DNA of 32,833 nucleotides from Novosphingobium sp. GTDB taxonomy: Bacteria; Pseudomonadota; Alphaproteobacteria; Sphingomonadales; Sphingomonadaceae. Both the position numbers and the translations under genes were made by a program. Each line of letters opens with the position of its first letter. Position 1 is the first letter of the stretch. Under the pieces are notes generated by a model. It did not search any database. It worked only from the letters and a program-made list of their open reading frames with translations, and was not told the origin of the DNA. Positions 8,672-17,703 of the stretch are shown here, piece after piece. The stretch spans positions 1-32,833 of the forward strand of contig NZ_JAIXPP010000095.1 of the NCBI RefSeq assembly GCF_027486195.1, written 5' to 3'.

Positions 8672-10309
8672 TTAGTGCTGCGTGCCGACGATGGCGCCCG
8701 GCCGGACCGAAAGTAGGGCCTGCAACCGTGCCTTGAAGGCAGCGACCTGCCTGGGATCAACTGCTTGAGTTCGCTGCACCATCCGGACGGAGAACGGATC
8801 CACTGTCTGCCCCCCGCGATAGACCTCGTAATGGAGGTGGGCACCGGTGGAGAGGCCGGTCGAGCCGACATAGCCGATGATCTGCCCGCGCCGGACCGCC
8901 ATTCCCGGCGCGACGGCAATCCGGCTCATATGGCCATAGCCCGTGGCAATGCCGCCGCCATGGTCGAGTCGCACGTAGTTGCCATGGCCCCCATGCCAAC
9001 CAGCGTACGCCACACGGCCGTCGGTAACGGCATAGATCGGCGAACCCCAGGAGGCCGCGAAATCAACGCCGGCATGCATGCGAACATATCCAAGGATGGG
9101 ATGACGGCGCATGCCGTAGCCCGAAGTCACATGTCCGCTGACCGGAGCGCCGAACAATCCGCCGTCGGTCTGTCCGCCTCCGGCAAGGTCTGCCAGCGAG
9201 GTAAAGCTGCCGTCGGCACCCCAGCGCAGCAACTGCGCACGCGGCTGGCCAGTCCGGACAACGCCGGCATAGAGCAGATTGCCGGCCTCGCCCTCGCCAT
9301 CAGCGGTGTGCTTGTAGGCAACGACAAGGTCGAATGTGTCGGTAGGCGCGATCTCCTCGAACGGAATCGCCTGATCGATCGCCCGCAGATAATCCTGCAC
9401 GGCGCTTGGCGGCGCCCCTGCAGCGCGAGCAGAACGGTAGAGGCTCGTGCCAACCAGGCCCTGAACCCGTAGCGGCGTCACATCAACCGTGATCGGCTTG
9501 CGTGAGAGCGCCAGGCCTCCACCTTGCCGATTGATCGAAATGGCGAGATCGAAACGCGGGCGAAAGCCAATTGCCATGAGGGGCCGGGGATCCGAAGCGT
9601 TGCCCCGCGCGCCGAGCGTGATGGAGAAGCGAGTGCCCGGCGCGATCTCCGCAAGAGGGACAGCGCTGGCGACCATGGCCGCGATTTGTCCCGCATCGCC
9701 AGATCCAACACCGGCGCGCTGCAGCATGCGCGGCAGACTGTCGTTCTCACCGATCGTTGCGGAAAGCTGGATTTCAGGGCGCTCGGGAGCGGCTGCCAGC
9801 CGTGTGACCACCTCGGTTGCGGCAAAGTGGCGCCCCTGCGTCGAACCCTTCGCAAATGACCGCAGCGATTGTGCGCGAAATTCGACCTGTGATGCTTCGT
9901 CCAGTGTCGTCAACGGCGCAGCCTCAAGCGGCGCGAAGCGGGGCCAGAACATCAGTGCCAGCACAGTGAAACCAACAAGCAGGCCAAGGCCGCGAAACCA
10001 TCCAGCGCTGCCGACGTTCTCGGCAAGATCGGGCACAAGCGCATGCCGACCCGCCCAATATTCAATGCGATGGCAGACCTGCGTCCACCGCTTCGCGAGA
10101 GGGTGGTTGCTGTCCCGAAACGTGGGAGCAGGAGGCGGCGGCGGTTCTGGAGGCGGCAGGATGGGCGTGCGGCGCGCGGGTACCACGCCGGGACGCGCGC
10201 GACCGAAGGTCACGGTGCTGGCCAGCCCCAATTCGTCACGTGGGCCCAACACTCCGGTTGCTTCCCTTTCCGCCGCTGAAACCGCTCGTCCGGTCCAGAT
10301 GCCGCGCAT
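8672..10309 (-). CDS. M23 family metallopeptidase (membrane-anchored LytM-type)
   Basis: Predicted zinc endopeptidase that cuts peptidoglycan cross-links, anchored in the inner membrane with its catalytic domain in the periplasm. Seen: a cytoplasmic N-terminal region with a run of prolines (about residues 51-62), one membrane segment at about 104-123, a long periplasmic stalk with OapA/LysM-like features, and a C-terminal M23 domain with all zinc ligands: His in MRRHP, the HAGVD motif (Asp near 416) and HLHYEV (second His near 493). Because the ligands are intact it should be an active enzyme and not a LytM-type activator like EnvC. ATG at 10309 is chosen; a GTG three codons upstream (10318) is possible. 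Divergent from the DUF3667 gene. Confidence 0.9.
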   Translation of the reverse strand: MRGIWTGRAVSAAEREATGVLGPRDELGLASTVTFGRARPGVVPARRTPILPPPEPPPPPAPTFRDSNHPLAKRWTQVCHRIEYWAGRHALVPDLAENVGSAGWFRGLGLLVGFTVLALMFWPRFAPLEAAPLTTLDEASQVEFRAQSLRSFAKGSTQGRHFAATEVVTRLAAAPERPEIQLSATIGENDSLPRMLQRAGVGSGDAGQIAAMVASAVPLAEIAPGTRFSITLGARGNASDPRPLMAIGFRPRFDLAISINRQGGGLALSRKPITVDVTPLRVQGLVGTSLYRSARAAGAPPSAVQDYLRAIDQAIPFEEIAPTDTFDLVVAYKHTADGEGEAGNLLYAGVVRTGQPRAQLLRWGADGSFTSLADLAGGGQTDGGLFGAPVSGHVTSGYGMRRHPILGYVRMHAGVDFAASWGSPIYAVTDGRVAYAGWHGGHGNYVRLDHGGGIATGYGHMSRIAVAPGMAVRRGQIIGYVGSTGLSTGAHLHYEVYRGGQTVDPFSVRMVQRTQAVDPRQVAAFKARLQALLSVRPGAIVGTQH

Positions 10310-10493
10310 TGCCGACACGGAAGAAGCCCTGCACCCGCAAGGTTAATTCAGCGTAAACCCACGCACGTCCCTCGCACCCGCCAAAGGATTTCCGGTCCAT
10401 TCCGGCCAGACCGGCCTCCGGGCATGGTCACCGCGCTTCGGATTGGCTAACATGAACTGCAATCTGGAAAGAACGGGGCAGGACTGCGGCGGC

Positions 10494-11525
10494 ATGAGCG
10501 AGGCACAAGTACTGGGTGATGCCATCGGAGCAGGTCTTGCGGCGCGAGCACTTGAACCCAATGGGGGCGAGGTGGACAGTGGACATACGCACGAGAGCGC
10601 ATGTCTGAACTGCGGCACGCCCTTGGTCGGGAGCCATTGCCATAATTGCGGACAGACAGCGCATGTGCATCGGACGCTCGGTGCATTCTTTCACGATCTG
10701 CTCCACGGCGTGTTCCATTTCGAGGGCAAGATTTGGCACACTTTGCCGATGTTGATCGCGCGGCCGGGCAAGCTCACCCGCGAGTACATCGACGGACGCC
10801 GCGCGCGCTATGTTTCGCCGCTTGCGCTGTTCCTGTTCAGCGTCTTCATCATGTTCGCGGTTATCCAGCAGACCGCCGGTGACCTCAACCTGGGCAAGGA
10901 TGGTAATGTTGCCATCAATGTGGGGGTGTCGAAGGGCTCGGCCGAAATCGAGAAGTCACTCAAGGCCGCGCGGACAAAGCGGGCTGAAGTGGAAGCCAAA
11001 GGCGGCGATACCGACGATCTCGACACCGACATCGAGCAACAGGAGCGCGCGCTTGCCGCCATGCGCCGCATGGGCGGCGAGAAGCTTTCCTCGACCGGCT
11101 TTTCGATTCTCGATGAGGTGATCGACGAAACCCAGAGCAATCCCAAGCTGGTGCTCTACAAGATGCAAAGCCACGCCTATAAATACAGCTGGGCGCTGGT
11201 ACCGATATCGGTCCCGTTCCTGTGGCTGCTGTTTCCCTTCAGCCGCCGCTTTCACTTATACGATCACACCGTATTCGTGACCTACTCGCTGAGCTTCATG
11301 ACGCTGCTCTTTGCGGCTGGCATGATAGCCGGGGCTTTTGGTGCCGACCCGGTTGCAGGCCTGCTTGCGCTGGTCCCGCCCATCCACATGTACAAGCAGC
11401 TGCGCGGGACATACGGCACTTCCCGGTTGGGCGGGTTGGTTCGCACAGCCGCCTTGCTGGTTTTCGCCATGTCGGCACTGGCCATATATCTCGTATCGAT
11501 CGCTGCTGAAGCCAGCACCGGCTAA
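10494..11525 (+). CDS. DUF3667 domain membrane protein with N-terminal zinc ribbon
   Basis: Inner-membrane protein of unknown function. Seen: a short zinc ribbon with two CxxC pairs (Cys37, Cys40, Cys49, Cys52 in the chosen frame), the DUF3667 signature around RPGKLTREYIDGRRARYVSP, a first membrane segment directly after it, a charged, probably coiled-coil middle part (about 135-195) and four more hydrophobic segments to the end. ATG at 10494 is preferred because an AGGA sequence lies about 10 bases upstream; ATG at 10452 or TTG at 10443 would add 14 or 17 residues. It converges with the quinone oxidoreductase gene, with 13 bases between the stop codons. Confidence 0.85.
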   Translation: MSEAQVLGDAIGAGLAARALEPNGGEVDSGHTHESACLNCGTPLVGSHCHNCGQTAHVHRTLGAFFHDLLHGVFHFEGKIWHTLPMLIARPGKLTREYIDGRRARYVSPLALFLFSVFIMFAVIQQTAGDLNLGKDGNVAINVGVSKGSAEIEKSLKAARTKRAEVEAKGGDTDDLDTDIEQQERALAAMRRMGGEKLSSTGFSILDEVIDETQSNPKLVLYKMQSHAYKYSWALVPISVPFLWLLFPFSRRFHLYDHTVFVTYSLSFMTLLFAAGMIAGAFGADPVAGLLALVPPIHMYKQLRGTYGTSRLGGLVRTAALLVFAMSALAIYLVSIAAEASTG

Positions 11526-11538
11526 ACCCGCGGTTGTC

Positions 11539-12519
11539 TTAGCAATCGAGAACGAACGGGCCAGCAGCCCGCGACTCCAGCGCGGCGTGCGCTTTTGCCG
11601 CGTCCTGTAGTTCAAAACGACCGCCAAGTGTGACCGGCAGGGCTCCTGCCGCCATTGCTGCAAAGAGCTTTTCGGAAGCGGACAGCAGCGTTCCGCGCGT
11701 GGAAATGTAGGGCCAGAGGAACGGACGCGAGACTTTCGCCGACTTTGCGCCGAGCCGCGACAGGTCGAACGGCGGTATGGGGCCTGACGCCTGTCCGTAA
11801 TGAACAAGATGCCCCTTCACGGCGAGCGACGCCAGAGAGCCCTCGAACGTATCCGCGCCGACTGCATCATAGGCCGCGCCAACACCTTCACCGCCCGTGA
11901 ACGCCATAACACGCGTCGCAACGTCCTCCTGGCGGTAGAGAATGACTTCATCGCAACCAGCAGCCATCGCGATTGCGGCCTTGTGCTCTGAACCCGCCGT
12001 ACCGATCACCCGACCGCCCTTAAGCCGGGCCATCCGCGCAACAAGCTGGCCGACGCCGCCTCCGGCCGCCTGAACCAGCACGGCCATGCCCGGACGAACA
12101 GGTTCGACTTCCTCAACCAGCGCCTGCGCGGTGAGACCCTTGAGGAACCATGCCGCCGCTACGCCATCATCGATGCCAGCCGGAACCGGCACGGCAAGCG
12201 CGGCGCTGATGGTACGGGCGCGGGCGTATCCGCCGTAGTTCCGGGCAATGTACGCGATGCGATCGCCAACGGCGAAGTCCGTAACGCCCTCGCCAACCGC
12301 TTCTACCGTGCCCACGGCTTCAAGCCCCGGAATACCGGGCAGGTCGAGCGTGCGGTAGGAGCCCGAGCGAACGTAGATATCGTGGAAGTTAACCGACGCC
12401 GCATGCTGGCGCACAAGGAGCTCGCCTGCCAAGGGCGCAGGGACTTCGACCCCTTCGAGCTTCATCACTCCCGGTCCGCCGTAAGCGCGGATGACTATTG
12501 CCTCGCTGGCGGTACCCAT
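11539..12519 (-). CDS. Quinone oxidoreductase (zinc-independent MDR family)
   Basis: NADPH-dependent quinone reductase of the medium-chain dehydrogenase/reductase superfamily (Qor group). Seen: an N-terminal GroES-like fold with NFHDIYVRSGSY, the PGLEAVGTVEAVGEGV stretch, a Rossmann fold with the nucleotide loop AAGGGVGQLVARMA (about residues 152-165), and YDAVGADTFEGSL followed by GQASGPIPPFDLSRL near the C-terminus, both typical of Qor. The catalytic zinc ligands of alcohol dehydrogenases are missing, as expected. 326 residues. ATG at 12519 has a GGGGGGAAG ribosome binding site about 10 bases upstream. It starts 19 bases after the ftsH stop and may be the last gene of the cpoB-tilS-ftsH transcript. 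Confidence 0.93.
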   Translation of the reverse strand: MGTASEAIVIRAYGGPGVMKLEGVEVPAPLAGELLVRQHAASVNFHDIYVRSGSYRTLDLPGIPGLEAVGTVEAVGEGVTDFAVGDRIAYIARNYGGYARARTISAALAVPVPAGIDDGVAAAWFLKGLTAQALVEEVEPVRPGMAVLVQAAGGGVGQLVARMARLKGGRVIGTAGSEHKAAIAMAAGCDEVILYRQEDVATRVMAFTGGEGVGAAYDAVGADTFEGSLASLAVKGHLVHYGQASGPIPPFDLSRLGAKSAKVSRPFLWPYISTRGTLLSASEKLFAAMAAGALPVTLGGRFELQDAAKAHAALESRAAGPFVLDC

Positions 12520-12538
12520 CGTGACTGTGCTTCCCCCC

Positions 12539-14479
12539 TTACGCCCCGGCGGGATGGGGATCGCCCGATCCCGAGAAGCGCCGTCCGGCGCGAGGGACAG
12601 TGGCGCCTGCGGACGTCACCGGTCGCGCGGGACCGCTCGGTGCCTCCGGCCGATCAAGCTTGCCGTTCTCCATCAGCGCACGGATTTCCTCGCCGCTCAG
12701 GGTCTCGTACTCTAGCAGCGCCTGTGCCAGCAGATGAAGCTTGTCCTCATGGGACTTGAGGATATCGGTCGCCCGCGCATGCGCGCCGTCAACCAGTGTG
12801 CGGATCTCGCTGTCGATGAGCTTGTTAGTCTCATCGGACATCATGGTGCGCTGCGAACCGCCCATGCCGAGATAGCCTTCCTGCGCTTCTTCGTATTGAA
12901 GTGGCCCCAGCTTGTCCGACATGCCCCATTTGGTGACCATGCTGCGCGCCAGGCTGGTGGCGTACTGGATGTCCGACGATGCGCCAGAGGAAACCTTGTC
13001 GTACCCGAAGATGATCTCTTCGGCGACACGGCCACCCATGCTCACCGAGAGATTGGCATGCATCTTGTCGCGGTGATAGGAATAGCTGTCTCGCTCGGGC
13101 AGGCGCATCACCATGCCGAGTGCGCGGCCACGAGGGATGATGGTCGCCTTGTGGATCGGATCGGAGGCGGCCTCGTTGATCGAGACGATCGCGTGCCCGG
13201 CCTCGTGATAGGCGGTCATCTTCTTCTCATCGTCGGTCATGACCATCGAGCGGCGTTCAGCGCCCATCATGACCTTGTCCTTCGCGTCCTCGAACTCCTG
13301 CATCGCAACCAGCCGCTTGTTACGGCGGGCGGCCAGAAGCGCAGCCTCGTTGACGAGGTTGGCAAGGTCTGCACCCGAGAAACCGGGCGTGCCGCGCGCA
13401 ATGACACGCGGGAGCACGTCAGGAGCAAGCGGCACCTTCTTCATGTGCACGCTGAGAATCTTCTCGCGCCCATCGATATCGGGGATCGGAACGACAACCT
13501 GACGGTCGAAACGGCCCGGACGGAGGAGCGCAGGGTCGAGCACGTCCGGCCGGTTCGTCGCGGCGATGATGATGATGCCCTCATTCGCCTCGAAGCCGTC
13601 CATCTCGACGAGGAGCTGGTTCAGGGTCTGCTCGCGTTCGTCGTTCGAATTGCCGAGACCGTGGCCGCGGTGCCGACCGACGGCATCGATTTCGTCAATG
13701 AAGACGATGCAAGGCGCGTTCTTCTTCGCCTGATCGAACATGTCGCGCACGCGGCTCGCGCCGACGCCGACAAACATTTCGACGAAATCGGAGCCGGAGA
13801 TGGTGAAGAACGGCACGCCCGCCTCGCCGGCGATGGCGCGGGCCAGCAGGGTCTTGCCGGTGCCGGGTGAACCGACGAGCAACGCGCCCTTGGGGATCTG
13901 CCCGCCAAGCTTGGAAAAGCGGCTGGGATCACGCAGGAATTCCACGATCTCCTGCAGTTCCTCGCGCGCTTCATCAATGCCCGCGACGTCGTCGAAGGTC
14001 ACCTTCCCGGAGCGCTCCGTCAGCAGTTTTGCCTTGGACTTGCCAAAGCCCATGGCGCCGGAGCCGCCACCCTTCTGAACCTGCCGCAGTGCGAAGAACG
14101 CGACGCCCAGAATCAGAAGGAACGGCAGCGACTGGGCGAGAATGTAGAGCAGAAGGTTGGGTTCCTCCTGCGCCTTGCCGGCATAGCGAACCCCATGTTC
14201 CTGAAGGAGCTTGGTCAGTTCGACGTCGCCGGGGACAGGAACGGTGCTGAACTGCTGGTCGTTCTTGAGCGTGCCGGTGATCCGGTCCGGTCCGACCTGC
14301 ACTTCGCGCACGTTATCCTGCACGACGCTGGCGCGGAAATCCGAGTACGGGATCATCGTCCCCGCAGGATCGGTACGCGTGTTGAACATGGAAACGACAA
14401 GGAGCAGCGCGAGAAAGATGCCGCCCCAGATCAGGAGGCTCTTGATCCAGGGGTTACCCTGCGGCTGGTCGTCATTCAT
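12539..14479 (-). CDS. ftsH: ATP-dependent zinc metalloprotease FtsH
   Basis: Membrane-anchored AAA+ protease that degrades misfolded membrane proteins and selected regulators. Seen: two membrane segments (about 11-32 and 108-131) flanking a periplasmic domain, Walker A GSPGTGKT at 203-210 (Ser in place of the more common Pro), Walker B with Asp262-Glu263, the second region of homology ending in LRPGRFDR, and the zinc site HEAGH with His425, Glu426 and His429. The Pro/Gly-rich C-terminal tail after about residue 610 is not conserved. 646 residues is normal. ATG at 14479. It follows tilS by 92 bases, a gene order common in alphaproteobacteria. A CTTATAT element in the gap resembles the -10 box of heat-shock promoters, but I found no matching -35 box. 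Confidence 0.97.
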   Translation of the reverse strand: MNDDQPQGNPWIKSLLIWGGIFLALLLVVSMFNTRTDPAGTMIPYSDFRASVVQDNVREVQVGPDRITGTLKNDQQFSTVPVPGDVELTKLLQEHGVRYAGKAQEEPNLLLYILAQSLPFLLILGVAFFALRQVQKGGGSGAMGFGKSKAKLLTERSGKVTFDDVAGIDEAREELQEIVEFLRDPSRFSKLGGQIPKGALLVGSPGTGKTLLARAIAGEAGVPFFTISGSDFVEMFVGVGASRVRDMFDQAKKNAPCIVFIDEIDAVGRHRGHGLGNSNDEREQTLNQLLVEMDGFEANEGIIIIAATNRPDVLDPALLRPGRFDRQVVVPIPDIDGREKILSVHMKKVPLAPDVLPRVIARGTPGFSGADLANLVNEAALLAARRNKRLVAMQEFEDAKDKVMMGAERRSMVMTDDEKKMTAYHEAGHAIVSINEAASDPIHKATIIPRGRALGMVMRLPERDSYSYHRDKMHANLSVSMGGRVAEEIIFGYDKVSSGASSDIQYATSLARSMVTKWGMSDKLGPLQYEEAQEGYLGMGGSQRTMMSDETNKLIDSEIRTLVDGAHARATDILKSHEDKLHLLAQALLEYETLSGEEIRALMENGKLDRPEAPSGPARPVTSAGATVPRAGRRFSGSGDPHPAGA

Positions 14480-14571
14480 GGCGCGGCTTTCGATCCGGGA
14501 TGATTTTGCTACTCCAATGTAGGACGCCCATGGGGAATGGCAATATAAGCCAAGGTGCGAATTTCTTGCCC

Positions 14572-15537
14572 CTAGGGACTGCCACTCGGCGAAGCGGCAA
14601 CTGAGCGCGGCCTAGGCGCCACAACGAAGCGCCATTCTGCCATTCGGCCATCGCCGCGCACACCAGCGAGTGTGGCAATCTCACCCGCGGCCAAACGGTC
14701 GTGCCACCGCGCCAGGGCATTTCCACGCGGCTTCGATGTGCCGACCTCGATCAGGATACGCTCGAGCACGCGCTGCGCCACGGCGCGGGGAACGCCGCGA
14801 GGATCCCAGTAGGAAACGCCCCCCGACGTTCTCACAGCCCCAAAGCACTGTTCGGCCGCCCAATCGATGGCCGCATCGGCCTCGGCAAGATGGCGTGCGC
14901 TGGCGGCAATGGACAGCGGGTCGATGTCCCCCAAGCCGCTCAGCATGGTCCGCATCCTGACCCGCTCGAAGCGATGATCGCGATTCGATGGATCAAGCAC
15001 GGGTTCGATCCCGGCAGCAGCAACAATCTTTGCCAGATCGCTTCGGCGCCAGCCGAGCAGGGGACGAAGCAGCTGGCAATCAGGCCTTCCCGGAAGTGGA
15101 GAAATCCCGCGCATGGCCGCAAGACCGCGAACGCCGGCCCCGCGCGCCAGCCGCATAAACAGCGTCTCCGCCTGGTCATCGGCGTGGTGCGCGGTGGCGA
15201 TGGCCGCCAGTCCACTGCGGACAGCCCAATCACCCAGCGCAGCATAGCGGGCAACCCTCGCCCGCTCCTGCACAGCTGGCCCTGACGGCAGTGCAATGGT
15301 CAGGATCTCGTGCGGAATGCCGAGATCGGCGCACAGCTTGGCGACGTAAAGTGCTTCGGCTGCGCTCTCTGGCCGCAGTCCGTGATCTACCGTCGCCACC
15401 CTGAGGGCACCGGGAATCGCTGCCCGTGCCAATAGCAATAGCGCAAGACTATCTGGCCCACCCGAGACGGCGAGACCAGCTGCCGTCTTCTCAGGCCAGA
15501 TCGCTAGCCAATCGGCAGCGAAGCGGGCTTCCAGCAC
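14572..15537 (-). CDS. tilS: tRNA(Ile)-lysidine synthase
   Basis: Converts C34 of the CAU-anticodon isoleucine tRNA to lysidine, using ATP and lysine, so that it reads AUA. Seen: the N-type ATP pyrophosphatase loop SGGPDS at 25-30, the following VDHGLRPES, and the [21 protein letters not shown] signature that is diagnostic of the family. At 321 residues it is of the shorter type without the long C-terminal tRNA-binding region. The start is GTG at 15537, four bases after the cpoB stop codon; no ATG and no strong ribosome binding site are available, so coupling to cpoB translation is likely. It is followed by ftsH. Confidence 0.94.
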   Translation of the reverse strand: MLEARFAADWLAIWPEKTAAGLAVSGGPDSLALLLLARAAIPGALRVATVDHGLRPESAAEALYVAKLCADLGIPHEILTIALPSGPAVQERARVARYAALGDWAVRSGLAAIATAHHADDQAETLFMRLARGAGVRGLAAMRGISPLPGRPDCQLLRPLLGWRRSDLAKIVAAAGIEPVLDPSNRDHRFERVRMRTMLSGLGDIDPLSIAASARHLAEADAAIDWAAEQCFGAVRTSGGVSYWDPRGVPRAVAQRVLERILIEVGTSKPRGNALARWHDRLAAGEIATLAGVRGDGRMAEWRFVVAPRPRSVAASPSGSP

Positions 15538-15541
15538 GCTA

Positions 15542-16534
15542 TCAATTGCAGACCACCGGCTTGGTGGCGGCCTCGTACTGGGACTTCAAGCGTCCGATCA
15601 GCTCTGTCGGGTAGGTCTGACGGAACTCCGCAAATGCAACACAGGCCCGCTTTTCCTCCTTCAGCCGGCTCATTGCGACGCCGAGATAGAGCAGGCTGTC
15701 CGCCGCCCGGTCGCCTTTGCGATCGGCCTGATAGTTCTGGAGAAAATACTGCGCTGCTGTGCCGGGCTTGCCATCGTCGAGATATGCTCGTCCGAGGAGA
15801 TTGCGGGCATAACTGATCCGGGCATGGCGGGGATACTGCTGGACTACGCGCAGCAGCTGCTGCTGAGCCTCGGGGAAGAACTTGGCTTCCCACAAGCGAT
15901 AGCCAAACGTGTACTCATCCTCGCCCTTGTCGTCGGTCGACGGCTTTTCGATGGCCATGACCGCAGCGACGCGATCCGGGGATACCTCCGGCTTCGCAGC
16001 GTCAGCCTTTGCGGGCGCGGGTTTTGCCGAGGTCTTGACGGGTGTCGTCGGCTCGGTTGCAGGCGTCGATGCAGCGGCCGTTGGAGCTGCAGAAACGGGT
16101 TCGGCCGCCGGCGAAGAAGCACCCGCCGGAGGGGAACCAGCCGCTTCAAGCGTCGTCAGACGAGCTTCAAGCTTGGCCACGTGATTCTGGTTCTCTTCGC
16201 TGGCAGCGGTCAACCGTTGCAACTGCGCCTCGACAGCGTCCATGCGGGTGAGGAGGTCGGTCACAGCGGTCGGCGCGGGCGTTGCGGGGGTCGAGCTTGT
16301 CGCGGGCGGGGTAATCTCGGGCCCGAATGTCTTGCCGGCCCCATCGGGGAAGACCTTGCGTTGAACAGCCCGCAACTCCGACTCAATCCGCCGCAGCCGA
16401 ACATCGGTGCTTTCAGGCGCGGCCTGGGCCCAAGCAGCCGAGACAAAAGCGCTCGGCGTGAAGCTGGCAGCGAGGATAGCCACGGTGAGGGCCATCGCCG
16501 AACCAATGCGGCCAGAGCCAAACATGATCTTCAT
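15542..16534 (-). CDS. cpoB: Cell division coordinator CpoB/YbgF-like TPR protein
   Basis: Periplasmic protein of the Tol-Pal system; in E. coli it coordinates peptidoglycan synthesis with outer-membrane constriction. Seen: a signal peptide (Lys at position 2, hydrophobic stretch to about residue 30, cleavage likely after AWAQA), a short N-terminal coiled coil, a second heptad region at about 95-130, a low-complexity Ala/Pro/Thr linker, and C-terminal tetratricopeptide repeats from about 205. The start ATG at 16534 follows GGGAGTGACA and begins the signal peptide; the open frame extends to 16603 but without a better start. 330 residues. The tolQRAB-pal genes are not in this window. Gene order cpoB-tilS-ftsH is common in alphaproteobacteria. 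Confidence 0.9.
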   Translation of the reverse strand: MKIMFGSGRIGSAMALTVAILAASFTPSAFVSAAWAQAAPESTDVRLRRIESELRAVQRKVFPDGAGKTFGPEITPPATSSTPATPAPTAVTDLLTRMDAVEAQLQRLTAASEENQNHVAKLEARLTTLEAAGSPPAGASSPAAEPVSAAPTAAASTPATEPTTPVKTSAKPAPAKADAAKPEVSPDRVAAVMAIEKPSTDDKGEDEYTFGYRLWEAKFFPEAQQQLLRVVQQYPRHARISYARNLLGRAYLDDGKPGTAAQYFLQNYQADRKGDRAADSLLYLGVAMSRLKEEKRACVAFAEFRQTYPTELIGRLKSQYEAATKPVVCN

Positions 16535-16657
16535 TGTCACTCCCGTCGGATCATTGCTCCTTCCATGCGCTGCCTTGAGGGGCGTGCGCAAGCATTTGGG
16601 CAAGATTTGCGTGATCGACCGCTGGGTTTCACACAGATCGCCGCTGTTAACGGCGGC

Positions 16658-17584
16658 TTAGTGAACCGTAGCTGTAGTGCCAGAGGCGGGCGCTGAAGTG
16701 GGCGCAGCCAGCCGGGCGCGCAGGCTGGCGGCATCAATTGGCACGTCTTTCAAGATCTTCTCCGCCTCGTCGAGGCGAGGAATGGACTGGCCCGCAATCG
16801 TGATCGCCAGAGCATCGGGCCGGCCGGTCCAGAGCCTGGGGCCGACGGCATCGCCAGGCACTGTGTAGCTTTCACCCTTGGCAAGCTGCTTCTGCATCAG
16901 CTGCTTGCCCTGTCCATCATAGAACTTGACCCAGATGCCCTCCTCAAGCGCGGTGAACACCACCGGGCCGTTTGCCGGAGGCTGCGCACTGGCAGGCCGA
17001 GGAGCGGGATCCGCCTGCTTCGGAGCAGCAACTGCTGGCTGCTCGGGCGCCTGAACAAGCGATGGGAGCGAGACAGCTGGCGCGTAGTAGCTGCGCCAGA
17101 AAATGCCGCCCATGGCAAGAATGGCGCCTACCAGCAGCAGCGCAAGCCAGCCGACAAGCCGGGATGGGGTCTTCGCCGGATCGCCGACTTCGAACTGGTT
17201 GAGCACACGCGGCTCGGGGCGCGGCGCACTTCCTTGCAGTTCGGAGCGGACAGCATCGGCAATGCTGACATCATCGAGTCCAACGGCGCGGGCGTAGGCT
17301 TTGGCAAATCCGATCGCATAAGGACGGCCGGGCATCACGCTGTAGTCGCCAGCCTCAAGCGCTTCGATATGGCGGAGTGTGACCCTTGTACGGCGGGCAA
17401 CCTCGGCGGTGGTCAGTCCAAGCGCGAGACGGGCTGCGACCAGGCGAGCCGCTACGCTGGCCTGCGCATCGTCACCCGTCGGCGGAGTCGCTCCCGCACC
17501 GGAGAGAACCGGATCATGCGATTGGTCTGCATGGACCATGTTGCGTTCGCCGTCCTTGGCCACGGCGTAGCTCCCGTCGTTCAT
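16658..17584 (-). CDS. RodZ-like protein: HTH domain, membrane segment, DUF4115
   Basis: Bitopic membrane protein with a cytoplasmic helix-turn-helix domain and a periplasmic DUF4115 domain, the architecture of RodZ, which links MreB to the wall-elongation machinery. Seen: an HTH_25-type domain at about 45-105 with RLALGLTTAEVARRT and the YSVMPGRPYAIGFAKAYA segment typical of RodZ, one membrane segment at about 144-163, a Pro/Ala/Gln-rich linker, and the DUF4115 region at about 220-290 with WVKFYDGQGK and the GESYTVPG segment. ATG at 17584 is chosen, with GGAA upstream; 308 residues. It lies 123 bases upstream of cpoB. It may be a RodZ orthologue or one of the related HTH/DUF4115 proteins; identity is open. 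Confidence 0.85.
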   Translation of the reverse strand: MNDGSYAVAKDGERNMVHADQSHDPVLSGAGATPPTGDDAQASVAARLVAARLALGLTTAEVARRTRVTLRHIEALEAGDYSVMPGRPYAIGFAKAYARAVGLDDVSIADAVRSELQGSAPRPEPRVLNQFEVGDPAKTPSRLVGWLALLLVGAILAMGGIFWRSYYAPAVSLPSLVQAPEQPAVAAPKQADPAPRPASAQPPANGPVVFTALEEGIWVKFYDGQGKQLMQKQLAKGESYTVPGDAVGPRLWTGRPDALAITIAGQSIPRLDEAEKILKDVPIDAASLRARLAAPTSAPASGTTATVH

Positions 17585-17703
17585 TGTTGTTCCGGGTATT
17601 CTCTGGATGGTTGCGAGCCCGCGCGAAGGCAGCATGTCCTGACCGGAAAAGTCAATGATTTTGAATCAGTGTCGGCATGATCTGACGTCTTGGTGCGACG
17701 AGT

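Noticed and set aside
12734..13870. 378-codon plus-strand frame over ftsH
   Set aside because: Antisense to the complete FtsH ATPase and protease domains; composition typical of a shadow frame.
14480..14571. Heat-shock promoter for ftsH
   Set aside because: CTTATAT fits a -10 element but no CTTG-type -35 lies at the right distance.
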